A stretch of 13,319 nt of DNA from NCBI GenBank assembly GCA_002306975.1, contig DBTI01000234.1:1-13319 (forward strand), written 5' to 3'. This DNA comes from Ruminococcaceae bacterium UBA1320. GTDB taxonomy: Bacteria > Bacillota > Clostridia > Oscillospirales > Ethanoligenentaceae. Positions within the stretch are counted from its first letter, which is position 1, and each line of letters opens with the position of its first letter. The notes beneath the pieces were generated by a model, which saw only the letters and a list, made by a program, of their open reading frames with translations, was not told where the DNA came from and did not search any database. Of the stretch, positions 6,939-13,295 are shown piece after piece. The position numbers and the translations under genes were made by a program.

Positions 6939-7493
6939 TCATCCCTTCACACCGCTGTTTTCAAGATAATATTTTTTCAGCTTTTTGAGCGCGCGAGAAT
7001 ATTTGGCACGTGAATCCGTCACGGAAACACCTACGGCTTTTGCAATCTGCGCGTGGTGAAATCCGCAAACCGCCTTGAGCGTCACGATAGCGCGCTCCGC
7101 TTCATCAAGCTCGGACAAAGCCCTTGTAAAGTCCGCCGAGCCTGTCATGTCGGTTTCCATACCGCGCTCGTTCTCAAAAAATTGGTCAAGCCCCGGTTCT
7201 TCGTGTCCGCGTTTTTTGAGCAGATTTATAGCAAGATTGTGCGTAATCGACATCACCCATGCTTTTTCATTAGTCCCTTTGTGAAATGAATTCGCATGTT
7301 CCATTACATTAACAAAAGTTTGCTGCATGATATCCTCTGCGAGGGCATGGTCGCGAAGAATTGATAGTGCAAGCATAAAAACCGGCTTTTTAAGGCTCTC
7401 ATACACAGCGGCAAGTCTTTCACGTTCCCGCAATGTTTTGCCGCTGTTATCTAAAATTCCGGTATCCATGCTTAAAGCCCCGCTTTTATCCAT
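6939..7493 (-). CDS. ECF-type RNA polymerase sigma factor, pair 2
   Basis: This is a 184-residue ECF sigma factor. Region 2 spans about residues 27-92 (ESLKKPVFMLALSILRDHALAEDIMQQTF, AWVMSITHNLAINLL). Region 4 spans about residues 120-176 (DFTRALSELDEAERAIVTLKA, AQIAKAVGVSVTDSRAKYSRALKKLKKYY). It resembles the sigma factor at 5322-5897 in both regions, including the unusual ending (R/K)Y(F/S)RALKK(F/L)K(S/K)YY. The start ATG 7493 is preceded by AGAGGG at ten bases. The stop TGA (6941-6939) overlaps an ATG, or lies five bases before the preferred start of the next gene, so the pair is translationally linked. The promoter is not certain; TTGAAC and a palindrome lie upstream. Confidence 0.9.
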   Translation of the reverse strand: MDKSGALSMDTGILDNSGKTLRERERLAAVYESLKKPVFMLALSILRDHALAEDIMQQTFVNVMEHANSFHKGTNEKAWVMSITHNLAINLLKKRGHEEPGLDQFFENERGMETDMTGSADFTRALSELDEAERAIVTLKAVCGFHHAQIAKAVGVSVTDSRAKYSRALKKLKKYYLENSGVKG

Positions 7494-7512
7494 TTTGGTG
7501 ATTCCCTCTTTC

Positions 7513-7522
7513 AGACGCGTCT
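7513..7522. promoter_or_regulatory. Perfect 10-bp palindrome before sigma gene 2
   Basis: AGACGCGTCT is a perfect palindrome 20 bp upstream of ATG 7493, just before the ribosome binding site. Further upstream on the - strand is TTGAAC, -35-like, without a convincing -10. The palindrome could bind a dimeric regulator near the transcription start; this is unproven. Confidence 0.25.
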
Positions 7523-7571
7523 ACTAATATAACAATCCTGCTGTTCAAAATGTGACGGAGATAAAAATAAA

Positions 7572-7723
7572 GCTGCTTTAATACTTATTTTCGATAGAGA
7601 CAGTCAAAAAAATCTTCACAAAAACTTTGATGTATGGTTTTTGTGAAGATTTTTTTGTCACTATCTCAGAAGAAGATTAGTATAAATCACGAAAGCGCTC
7701 AGCATCGTGAAGATTAAAGCAGC
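7572..7723. repeat. 11-bp inverted repeat framing the hairpin
   Basis: GCTGCTTTAAT at 7572-7582 is exactly complementary to ATTAAAGCAGC at 7713-7723. Between them lie the 21-bp-stem hairpin and a smaller inverted repeat TCACGA/TCGTGA (7688-7693 with 7705-7710). The 152-bp arrangement resembles a small non-coding element. No target-site duplication was recognised and no second copy is in the window. Confidence 0.4.
7597..7667. terminator. Long hairpin terminator after the radical SAM gene
   Basis: A perfect 21-bp stem (7605-7625 with 7637-7657, 11-base loop) contains CTTCAC/GTGAAG with a seven-A run at its base paired to seven T. It extends imperfectly outward (GAGACAGT with a bulged ACTATCTC). 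On the - strand it lies about 73 bp past the stop of the gene at 7731 and ends in T-runs, so it should terminate that transcript before sigma gene 2. Confidence 0.8.
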
Positions 7724-7730
7724 CCTTTGT

Positions 7731-9425
7731 TTATATTTTTTCCGCCGTATACAGCCCCGTAACAGGGTTCTTTTTACTGTAATCGAATTTCAGGTCAACA
7801 GGAGAATCCTCATCGCTATCAGTTGAACCAAATGGATCAATGGCGAAGCGTTCGTAATGAACACGGTTGCGTGAAGCGCGGTCGGCGTCATAAAGGGTGT
7901 GCACGCCGGGAATTTCATAGCGCACAAACTCAGTCGGAGGGTTGCATGAGTTGTCGCTTGAAAAAAAGTCAAACTTCAAAAGCTCGCTGAACACTGTATA
8001 TTCCCGCGCGCCAAGCTTTTCCCGCGCGAATTTTAATATGATATTGTATAGCTCCCTTGAAGGTATTCCATACCCTTCGGGATAATAGCTTTTGAGCTGT
8101 TGCGAAAACTCAAAAAAGAAATCGAAAGATGAATTGAATTTAGCAACCATATATTTTAATGATTCTATAAACCTTCCGCTGTTGTAGAGCGCATCGACAA
8201 CCGTTTCCATATCCTTTAATTTTAACAGCTCGTCATAGCTCAGCCACGGCGTTTCAAACACCTCATATGGCGGCAACATTGAATATTTATAATTATATTT
8301 TTCCGCGTCACCGTGCAAGGCCGAGCCGCGCAGCAGCTTTAAAAAGCCGAGCTGTATGCAGTGTGGTCGCAGGGCGAAAATGCGGTTAAAGCTTTGTGCA
8401 AAGCTCGAAAAATCCTCATAGGGAAGACCGGCGATAAGGTCAAGGTGAATGTGCATGCTGCCGGCTGCCAACAGCTTTTTTATATTGCGCTCGCAAAGCG
8501 TGAGGTCGGTTTTGCGCAGTGACACCGCAAGCGTTTTTTCGTTGAAGCTCTGAATGCCTATTTCAAGCTGAAAAAGGCCGCCGGGCGCGCCGGATAAAAG
8601 GGTGATAAGCTCATCGTCAAAAAGATCGGCGGCCGCTTCAAAATGATAGTTTTTCTCCGCCGTTTTTTTATCGCCCGCCGCTTCTTTTAAAATGAAATTG
8701 ACAATTTCTTTCGCGCGCGCAGGGGTGCAGTTGAATGTGCGGTCGACAAACTTAATTTGCCGCGCGTCCGAGCGCATAAGGCGCAAAAGGTCAGTCTTAA
8801 CACGCTCAAAAGAAAAGCTGCGCACTCCCCCTGCCTGCGGTGAAAGGCAGTAGGCGCAGTTAAACGGACAGCCGCGGGAAGACTCAAAATACGCGATCTT
8901 TCCTTTCGCCGCTTCAAGCATTTCGTCAGTGTATGGTGAAGGCAGCTCGTCGAGATCTTTTATCGTGCTGACAGGTGGTGTAAATTTAATTTTTTCACCG
9001 TCACGGTATGCTATGCCGTCTATCTCTTTTGGCTTTTCGCCTGCTTTTATACACGCCAAAAGCCATTTTAACCGCATTTCCCCTTCTGCGCAAACTAGAT
9101 AATCCACATTTGCATTACTTTGGAGAATCTCAACAGCGTCATAAGATACTTCCGGTCCTCCCAAAATTATTTTTAATTTTGGCAGAATTTGTTTGATATC
9201 CTTTACAATTGCTTCAATATGGATTATATTAAATATATAACAAGAAAAGGCTAATATGTCCGGCTTTTCACTATAGATCCGGCGCATTATTTCCGCCTTG
9301 TTTTGGTTTATTGTCAGCTCCAATATTTTGATCTCACATATATCATTGCTGGCTGATTTTAAATACCACGGTGCAAGCGACAGGTGTACATATTTTGAGT
9401 TCAGCGCGGCGATTACAGTCTTCAT
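7731..9425 (-). CDS. B12-binding radical SAM protein with DUF4080-like C-terminus
   Basis: This 564-residue protein has the order cobalamin-binding-like domain (about 1-130), radical SAM core (about 175-400) and a C-terminal region of DUF4080 type. The cluster motif RGCPFNCAYC gives C186, C190 and C193, which hold the 4Fe-4S cluster that cleaves S-adenosylmethionine. The N-terminal part has the Rossmann-like pattern ILAFSCYIFN...ILGGPEVSY...VDYLVCAEGE usual for these enzymes. The classical DxHxxG cobalamin motif is not evident, which is common in this group. The substrate is unknown, so no gene name is given. The start ATG 9425 has GAGGAG twelve bases upstream. It is a single-gene unit, with a hairpin terminator after the stop. 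Confidence 0.88.
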   Translation of the reverse strand: MKTVIAALNSKYVHLSLAPWYLKSASNDICEIKILELTINQNKAEIMRRIYSEKPDILAFSCYIFNIIHIEAIVKDIKQILPKLKIILGGPEVSYDAVEILQSNANVDYLVCAEGEMRLKWLLACIKAGEKPKEIDGIAYRDGEKIKFTPPVSTIKDLDELPSPYTDEMLEAAKGKIAYFESSRGCPFNCAYCLSPQAGGVRSFSFERVKTDLLRLMRSDARQIKFVDRTFNCTPARAKEIVNFILKEAAGDKKTAEKNYHFEAAADLFDDELITLLSGAPGGLFQLEIGIQSFNEKTLAVSLRKTDLTLCERNIKKLLAAGSMHIHLDLIAGLPYEDFSSFAQSFNRIFALRPHCIQLGFLKLLRGSALHGDAEKYNYKYSMLPPYEVFETPWLSYDELLKLKDMETVVDALYNSGRFIESLKYMVAKFNSSFDFFFEFSQQLKSYYPEGYGIPSRELYNIILKFAREKLGAREYTVFSELLKFDFFSSDNSCNPPTEFVRYEIPGVHTLYDADRASRNRVHYERFAIDPFGSTDSDEDSPVDLKFDYSKKNPVTGLYTAEKI

Positions 9426-9658
9426 TAATTTTTTTAACTCCTCTATAAAACCAATCGATAATTTTCTTTATTTATTAATATACTTAGGTAAAAGATTATA
9501 AATGATGTTTCTCCCAGTCTCCTGCGGGGAGTAATATCAAAAAAAGTGCCCTAGCTATTTATACATTAATTATATAGCCCGCAGCATGTTTTGCAACTGC
9601 GGATTTGTTTTCTTTGGTTTTTTTAAACAAATTTATATAAAGACAGGAATGAGGCAAT
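9426..9658. other. Divergent intergenic region, A/T-rich
   Basis: This 233-bp region separates the divergent radical SAM and EAL genes and should hold both promoters. On the - strand TATAAT (9500-9495) could be a -10 box but has no good -35. On the + strand TATAAA at 9636-9641, with TTTGGT 17 bp upstream, is a weak candidate. CCGCAG 9579-9584 can pair with CTGCGG 9597-9602, followed by a T-rich stretch; CTCCC...GGGAG lies near 9511-9531. No c-di-GMP riboswitch was recognised. Confidence 0.35.
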
Positions 9659-10450
9659 ATGAGAGGCAATACGAATTTCGACGATATTATGAAGAATGCA
9701 TTTGTAGACACATTTTTTCAGCCGGTTGCCAACCTTTCAGACGGGAACATAATTGGCTATGAGGCGTTAAGCCGCGGTCCTCGCGGAACGGATCTTTATA
9801 TGCCAAACGCATTGATTGCGGAAGCAAAAAGCCGCAGCAGAATGGGAGAGCTTGACCATCTTTTAAGAAAAATGGCGCTTATTAACGCCTCGAAACGCGG
9901 GCTGCGCAAGCTCCTTTTCATCAACATTGATCCTGTGGCGCTCTATGACGACAGCCATTCCGAAAATATTGTGCGCCGCTGTGATGAGTTTGGAATTTCA
10001 CCGCGCCATGTAGTTGTTGAGGTGTCCGAACGCAACGCGGTATGCTCTTTTGAAAAGTTCCAGAACGTGATAAACGATTATAAATCATCCGGCTTCTCTG
10101 TTGCATGTGACGACATAAATTGCAGTATATCAAACATAAACACCATGTCAAGTCTCAGCCCCGATTATATCAAGATTGACGGCAGGTTTGTTCACGACAT
10201 TGACCAGAGCGCGGATGTTGATAAAAATGTCGAGTTAAACTCTGTCATCGCAATTGCAAAAATGATTAAAGCAAAGATTATCGCCGTCGGCGTGGAAACA
10301 CCGGGCGAGCTTTCGGCGCTTTTTCATCTTGGGGTTGACGCTGTTCAAGGCAACCTTATCGGCGCGCCGCAAAAAGAATTTAAAGGCATTTCACAAAAGG
10401 CCGCCGACCTGATTAAGTTTCTCAACACACCGGCAGAGGAAAATACATAA
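9659..10450 (+). CDS. Soluble single-domain EAL protein (putative c-di-GMP phosphodiesterase)
   Basis: This 263-residue protein consists almost entirely of one EAL domain, with no membrane helix or sensor domain. EAL proteins hydrolyse cyclic di-GMP to pGpG. Visible counterparts of the active-site residues are QPV at 21-23, EALSR at 35-39, N89, E121 and E124 (EVSE), D151-D152, K172, E213 (GVE) and Q230 (QG). The metal- and dimer-related loop after DD is not the usual FGTGYSS but INCSISN, and AEGVE is AVGVE. It may therefore be active but altered, or a c-di-GMP binding protein. The start ATG 9659 is preceded by AGGAATGAGG. The gene ends five bases before the convergent gene at 10456. Confidence 0.88.
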   Translation: MRGNTNFDDIMKNAFVDTFFQPVANLSDGNIIGYEALSRGPRGTDLYMPNALIAEAKSRSRMGELDHLLRKMALINASKRGLRKLLFINIDPVALYDDSHSENIVRRCDEFGISPRHVVVEVSERNAVCSFEKFQNVINDYKSSGFSVACDDINCSISNINTMSSLSPDYIKIDGRFVHDIDQSADVDKNVELNSVIAIAKMIKAKIIAVGVETPGELSALFHLGVDAVQGNLIGAPQKEFKGISQKAADLIKFLNTPAEENT

Positions 10451-10455
10451 CCCGC

Positions 10456-10953
10456 TCAAGCAAGCAGTATGTAGGCAAGTGAGAGAATCAGCCACTTGTC
10501 GGCGCCGTCCTTTATTAACAGATAAATCGTCGCCATGAGCATAAGCTGATCGGTGTCAAGCGAAATATTCAGCCCTTGCAGATTTAATCCTCCGGGTTGT
10601 TCACTGCGATGCGGCTCATGCGGAATATTCGGTATATGCGGTATTTCCCGCTCACGAGGTTGTTGGTTCGGCTGGGTTTGATGCTGTGTGGAAACGTGGG
10701 CCTCATTATGAACCGGATTTTTTGCAGTGGCATGATTGTCGTCCGCTGACCAACCGGGTGCGGACGCGCCGGCGGAAGCCGCCGGCGCGGAATGCGCCGC
10801 GGCGTCAGGATAATCATTATCGTTTTCGATATGCATTCCTGCATTTTCAAGAGTGGCGCGGGCGCGGCTTTGCATTTCGCGCACGCGCCTTATTGCCTCC
10901 TGCTGCATTCTGATAAAATCGTCTTCCGATTCTGTGTTTCTGTTTGCCACCAC
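10456..10953 (-). CDS. Uncharacterised protein with hydrophobic C-terminus (trio gene 3)
   Basis: I do not recognise this 165-residue protein. It has a charged, probably helical N-terminus (residues about 8-35, IRMQQEAIRRVREMQSRARA). A low-complexity middle follows, rich in Ala, Ser, His, Pro, Gln and Asn (about 50-120). The conserved-looking tail, LDTDQLMLMATIYLLIKDGADKWLILSLAYILLA, has two short hydrophobic helices split by a charged turn. The tail may associate with membrane or with other proteins. The start is GTG 10953, with AAAGGA seven bases upstream; GTG 10950 is an alternative. It is the last of three same-strand small genes, 104 bp after the second. The Ala-rich part is encoded by very G/C-rich DNA containing a perfect hairpin. 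It is clearly a gene by binding site and tail pattern; function unknown. Confidence 0.65.
   Translation of the reverse strand: MVANRNTESEDDFIRMQQEAIRRVREMQSRARATLENAGMHIENDNDYPDAAAHSAPAASAGASAPGWSADDNHATAKNPVHNEAHVSTQHQTQPNQQPREREIPHIPNIPHEPHRSEQPGGLNLQGLNISLDTDQLMLMATIYLLIKDGADKWLILSLAYILLA
10766..10788. repeat. Perfect G/C hairpin inside a coding region
   Basis: A 10-bp all-G/C stem (GCGCCGGCGG 10766-10775 with CCGCCGGCGC 10779-10788, loop AAG) lies in the Ala/Ser-rich codons of the gene at 10456-10953. No T-run follows on either strand. It may just reflect alanine/glycine codons, or pause transcription or translation. Confidence 0.45.
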
Positions 10954-10975
10954 GTATCATTCCTTTCAAAAGCCC

Positions 10976-11018
10976 CCGAAGTGTGCGGCAAGCCGCTTTC
11001 TTTCGGACAGATTTTTTT
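10976..11018 (+). terminator. Weak hairpin with T-run, + strand
   Basis: CCGAA 10976-10980 pairs with TTCGG 11002-11006, and GCGGC 10985-10989 with GCCGC 10992-10996, followed on the + strand by T at 11012-11018. It lies between two - strand genes. The only + strand transcript that could reach it is read-through from the EAL gene, which would run antisense to the gene at 10456-10953. An internal mismatch loop weakens it. Confidence 0.3.
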
Positions 11019-11057
11019 CAGTTTACTTCCCCGCATACTGTGGTTTTTGCACGCTGT

Positions 11058-11426
11058 CTAAAAATTAAACAAACCCTGCTCCCGAAGCATGGGTGCCATA
11101 CTTAACAGCCTTAAAATATGGATGGCCTCGTCGACTTTTTTGCTCCTCGGATCGCTCAGATTTGGTTTGAGCGCGAGCAGAAAGTCAATACGCGGGTCGT
11201 CTTTTTTCATTATGTCGAGCGCGCTTTTAATTTTTAAAAGCATCTCCGGGTCGAACGGCAGTTCATCAGCGCTGTTTTTCTTGCCTTTTTCATCATTACT
11301 CTGTGAATTTTCTCCGCCCGTATCGCCGCCGGACGAGCCGGCAAACATTCCCGCAAGGTTTTTTATTTTTTCCATGCTATCCGGGTCTGACAGAAGCTCG
11401 TTAATCTTCCCTGTCAGGTCATCCAT
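11058..11426 (-). CDS. Uncharacterised small protein (trio gene 2)
   Basis: I cannot name this 122-residue protein. It starts with a helical segment (DLTGKINELLSDPDSMEKIKNLAGMFA), then a Gly/Ser/Asn/Lys-rich linker (about 30-52). The apparently folded tail is ELPFDPEMLLKIKSALDIM, DPRIDFLLALKPNLSDPRSKKVDEAIHILRLLSMAPML. The tail looks like a conserved helical domain I associate with hypothetical proteins of Clostridia. There is no signal peptide or membrane helix. The start ATG 11426 overlaps the stop of the upstream gene by eight bases (ATGGATGA), with GAGGGG eight bases upstream, so translation is coupled. The opening LLSDPDSMEKI echoes ALSDPKKAESMM of the upstream protein, suggesting related helices or a common partner. 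Confidence 0.7.
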   Translation of the reverse strand: MDDLTGKINELLSDPDSMEKIKNLAGMFAGSSGGDTGGENSQSNDEKGKKNSADELPFDPEMLLKIKSALDIMKKDDPRIDFLLALKPNLSDPRSKKVDEAIHILRLLSMAPMLREQGLFNF

Positions 11427-11676
11427 TTTTACCGCCCCTCATTAAGTCGTCAAGCATTTGTTTGGCTTGTGGGTTGCTTTTAACCATTTTTTCAAGGGCA
11501 CCTTTATCCATTCCGCCGACTTTTCCGCCTGACTTTGACTTGATCTGCGACATCATTGATTCCGCCTTTTTAGGATCACTGAGCGCCGCGCGCAGCGCGT
11601 CGGGAGAAATTCCGAGCTTTTTGCCCGCTGTCTGAAGCATCGCGTTTAACTGTTCGTTTGATATGTTCGCCGACAT
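11419..11676 (-). CDS. Uncharacterised small protein (trio gene 1)
   Basis: This 85-residue soluble, helical protein is of a family I do not recognise. It has three blocks: SNEQLNAMLQTAGKKLGISPDALRAAL, SDPKKAESMMSQIKS, and DKGALEKMVKSNPQAKQMLDDLM, joined by a Gly/Lys-rich linker (about 48-56). The NPQAKQMLDDL and SDPKKAESMM stretches look like repeated short helix units. The start ATG 11676 has AAGGGGG seven bases upstream. It is the first gene of the three-gene unit, and its stop overlaps the next start by eight bases. Upstream, on the - strand, TGTAAT-N17-CATAAT (CATAATA at 11745-11739) faintly resembles a forespore sigma promoter; no good vegetative promoter was seen. Confidence 0.7.
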   Translation of the reverse strand: MSANISNEQLNAMLQTAGKKLGISPDALRAALSDPKKAESMMSQIKSKSGGKVGGMDKGALEKMVKSNPQAKQMLDDLMRGGKNG

Positions 11677-11757
11677 ATAAACGCCCCCTTAACTATATTA
11701 GATTCGTTGATGCAAAATTATTTTTAGCTTCCACTTCATATTATGCGGAAACAGTGT

Positions 11758-11786
11758 ATGACATTACATTAGAAAAGAGATATAAT
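11758..11786 (+). promoter_or_regulatory. Near-consensus sigma-A promoter for the phosphoesterase-birA unit
   Basis: ATGACA (11758-11763) is separated by exactly 17 bp from TATAAT (11781-11786), a five-of-six -35 box with a perfect -10 box. Transcription would start near 11793, leaving a leader of about 120 nt before ATG 11915. Confidence 0.75.
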
Positions 11787-11826
11787 AATACTTATCTCAA
11801 TATAACAAATAAAGAGGACTTGTTTG

Positions 11827-11859
11827 ATGTGTCTCCTCCGCCTGCAGCGTGGAAGATAG
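11827..11859 (+). other. Possible 10-codon leader ORF
   Basis: Downstream of the promoter, AAGAGGA (ending eight bases before) precedes ATG 11827, which opens MCLLRLQRGR and stops at TAG 11857-11859. Just after it, 11847-11859 can pair imperfectly with 11865-11873, followed by a T-rich stretch, which is attenuator-like. Such short ORFs also arise by chance, so this is tentative. Confidence 0.25.
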
Positions 11860-11914
11860 CAAAACTATTCCGCTTTAATTTTATAATTACGATCAAAAGA
11901 TTCGGGGTGGAACA

Positions 11915-12388
11915 ATGCGCATTGTTGTCATTTCTGACACACACGGTGATTTTTCGGGTTTTGAACTGGCGGTTAGCCAACAGCCGAAGGCAGACCTTTT
12001 TATACATCTCGGAGACTGTGAACGCGACGTTGACGATATAAAATCACTCTTTCCCGACAAGCAGTTTTTGACCGTTTCCGGCAACTGCGATTTCGGCTCG
12101 ATAACTCCGCCGGAAGATGAAATCATTGTATGCGACAAACGAATATTTTTTACTCACGGTCATACTTATCGCGTTAAATACAGCCCGTATCAGGCAATAG
12201 ATGAGGCGAAAAGGAGAAAATCGGACATCTTGCTTTTCGGGCACACTCACCTGCCCTTTACCTCTTATGAAGACGGGCTTTATGTTATGAACCCGGGTAG
12301 CATCGGTCACCCTGCCGAAGGTAAACCGACCTATGGCGTTATCGACATAACAAAAGCGGGCATAGTTACAAACATAGTGGAGGTATGA
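11915..12388 (+). CDS. YfcE/MJ0936-type metallophosphoesterase
   Basis: This 157-residue calcineurin-like phosphoesterase is of the small YfcE/MJ0936 family, which hydrolyses phosphodiesters with two bound metal ions; the physiological substrate is not settled. All metal motifs are present: DTHG (D8, H10), GDCERD (D34), GNCD (N57), THGH (H81, H83) and GHTH (H110, H112), followed by NPGSIGHP, which is also typical. It is cytosolic, with no signal or membrane segment. The start ATG 11915 follows GGGGTGG at four bases, a rather close spacing. The stop is three bases before the biotin ligase start, so the two genes are cotranscribed from the promoter at 11758-11786. The link with biotin attachment looks like an operon of convenience. 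Confidence 0.93.
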   Translation: MRIVVISDTHGDFSGFELAVSQQPKADLFIHLGDCERDVDDIKSLFPDKQFLTVSGNCDFGSITPPEDEIIVCDKRIFFTHGHTYRVKYSPYQAIDEAKRRKSDILLFGHTHLPFTSYEDGLYVMNPGSIGHPAEGKPTYGVIDITKAGIVTNIVEV

Positions 12389-12391
12389 AAT

Positions 12392-13189
12392 ATGACCGAA
12401 GAACAAAAAATTGCGGAAAAGCTTGAAACGGAATATATGGGCAGAAGCCTTTTCTATTTTGAAAGGCTTAATTCAACCAACAATTTCTTGAAAAACGCGG
12501 CAAAAGAGCTACCGAACGGCTGCGCCGCCATAACCCTCGAGCAATTTGCCGGCAAAGGGCGCCGCGGCAACAAGTGGATTGCCGAAAAAGGTCAGATGCT
12601 TGCTGTGTCTGTTTTGATAAAGCACAGGCTCAACGCCGCCGCGCCGCCGGTAACGCTGATGTTCGGGCTTTCCGCCGCTAAGGCGCTAAGCGGGCTTTTC
12701 GGGCGCGATTTTCTGATTAAATGGCCCAACGACATTGTATGCGACGGCAAGAAGATTTGCGGAATCCTTTGTGAAACAAAAATTTCAAGCGAGGGCTGTT
12801 CAACCGTTTGCGGAATCGGCGTTAACCTTCTGCAAACCGAAAATTTTTTTGAAGAGTCGGGGATACCGCACGGTGCGTCAATTAAAATGCTCACCGGCAT
12901 AACTCCCCAGCCGGATCAGGTTGCCGCCGCAATACTTAACCGCTTTGAAAAAACATATGCGGAATTTTCACAGGGACAGGAAAGTACCAATTCAGTTTTT
13001 TTTGAAGCGTACAATGCCCTTTGCGTTACGCTTGGCAAAGAGATAAAGGCGCAGACAGCCGACGGAGAGATTCTCGGCTTTGCAAAGGCTGTTAACTCCG
13101 ATGGCTCACTTCAAGTTGAGTGTGAAGGCAAAACAGTAAACCTTATCGCAGGCGAAGTTTCTGTCAGAGGCGTTATGGGGTATGTATAA
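12392..13189 (+). CDS. birA: Biotin-[acetyl-CoA-carboxylase] ligase, without DNA-binding domain
   Basis: This 265-residue biotin-protein ligase makes biotinyl-AMP and transfers biotin to the lysine of carboxylase carrier proteins. The biotin/ATP loop GKGRRGNKW lies at 54-62 (usually GRGRRG), KWPND at 110-114 and KICGIL at 121-126. The C-terminal SH3-like part has LGFAKAVNSDGSLQVECEGK and ends with AGEVSVRG. The protein begins directly with the catalytic domain: the winged-helix repressor domain of E. coli or B. subtilis BirA is absent, so it should not itself repress biotin genes. This matches the known class I form and is not a truncation, because GGAGG lies eight bases before ATG 12392. It is coupled to the upstream phosphoesterase. 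Confidence 0.94.
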   Translation: MTEEQKIAEKLETEYMGRSLFYFERLNSTNNFLKNAAKELPNGCAAITLEQFAGKGRRGNKWIAEKGQMLAVSVLIKHRLNAAAPPVTLMFGLSAAKALSGLFGRDFLIKWPNDIVCDGKKICGILCETKISSEGCSTVCGIGVNLLQTENFFEESGIPHGASIKMLTGITPQPDQVAAAILNRFEKTYAEFSQGQESTNSVFFEAYNALCVTLGKEIKAQTADGEILGFAKAVNSDGSLQVECEGKTVNLIAGEVSVRGVMGYV

Positions 13190-13201
13190 CGCGTTTTAAG
13201 G

Positions 13202-13230
13202 TTGCGTGAATGAACATGATACTGTATAAT
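13202..13230 (+). promoter_or_regulatory. Possible promoter for a gene beyond the window
   Basis: TTGCGT (13202-13207) and a perfect TATAAT (13225-13230) are 17 bp apart, just after birA. No gene start with a ribosome binding site is seen in the remaining 90 bp, so the target would lie outside the window. Confidence 0.4.
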
Positions 13231-13295
13231 ATTGAAAGATGTGCGCAGTGCGTCATACTAATCCCGATAAGAAATGCAGCGAAGAAATCTTCGAA

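Noticed and set aside
9426..9658. c-di-GMP riboswitch before the EAL gene
   Set aside because: I could not find the conserved core of either known c-di-GMP riboswitch class; only short A/T-rich hairpins are present.
11658..12041. 127-codon + strand frame overlapping the phosphoesterase start
   Set aside because: It overlaps the trio gene start, the promoter and the YfcE-type gene in another frame, and has no ribosome binding site or family pattern.
12392..12480. Truncated birA missing its DNA-binding domain
   Set aside because: The gene has a perfect ribosome binding site, and proteins with only the catalytic and C-terminal domains are a known, complete class.
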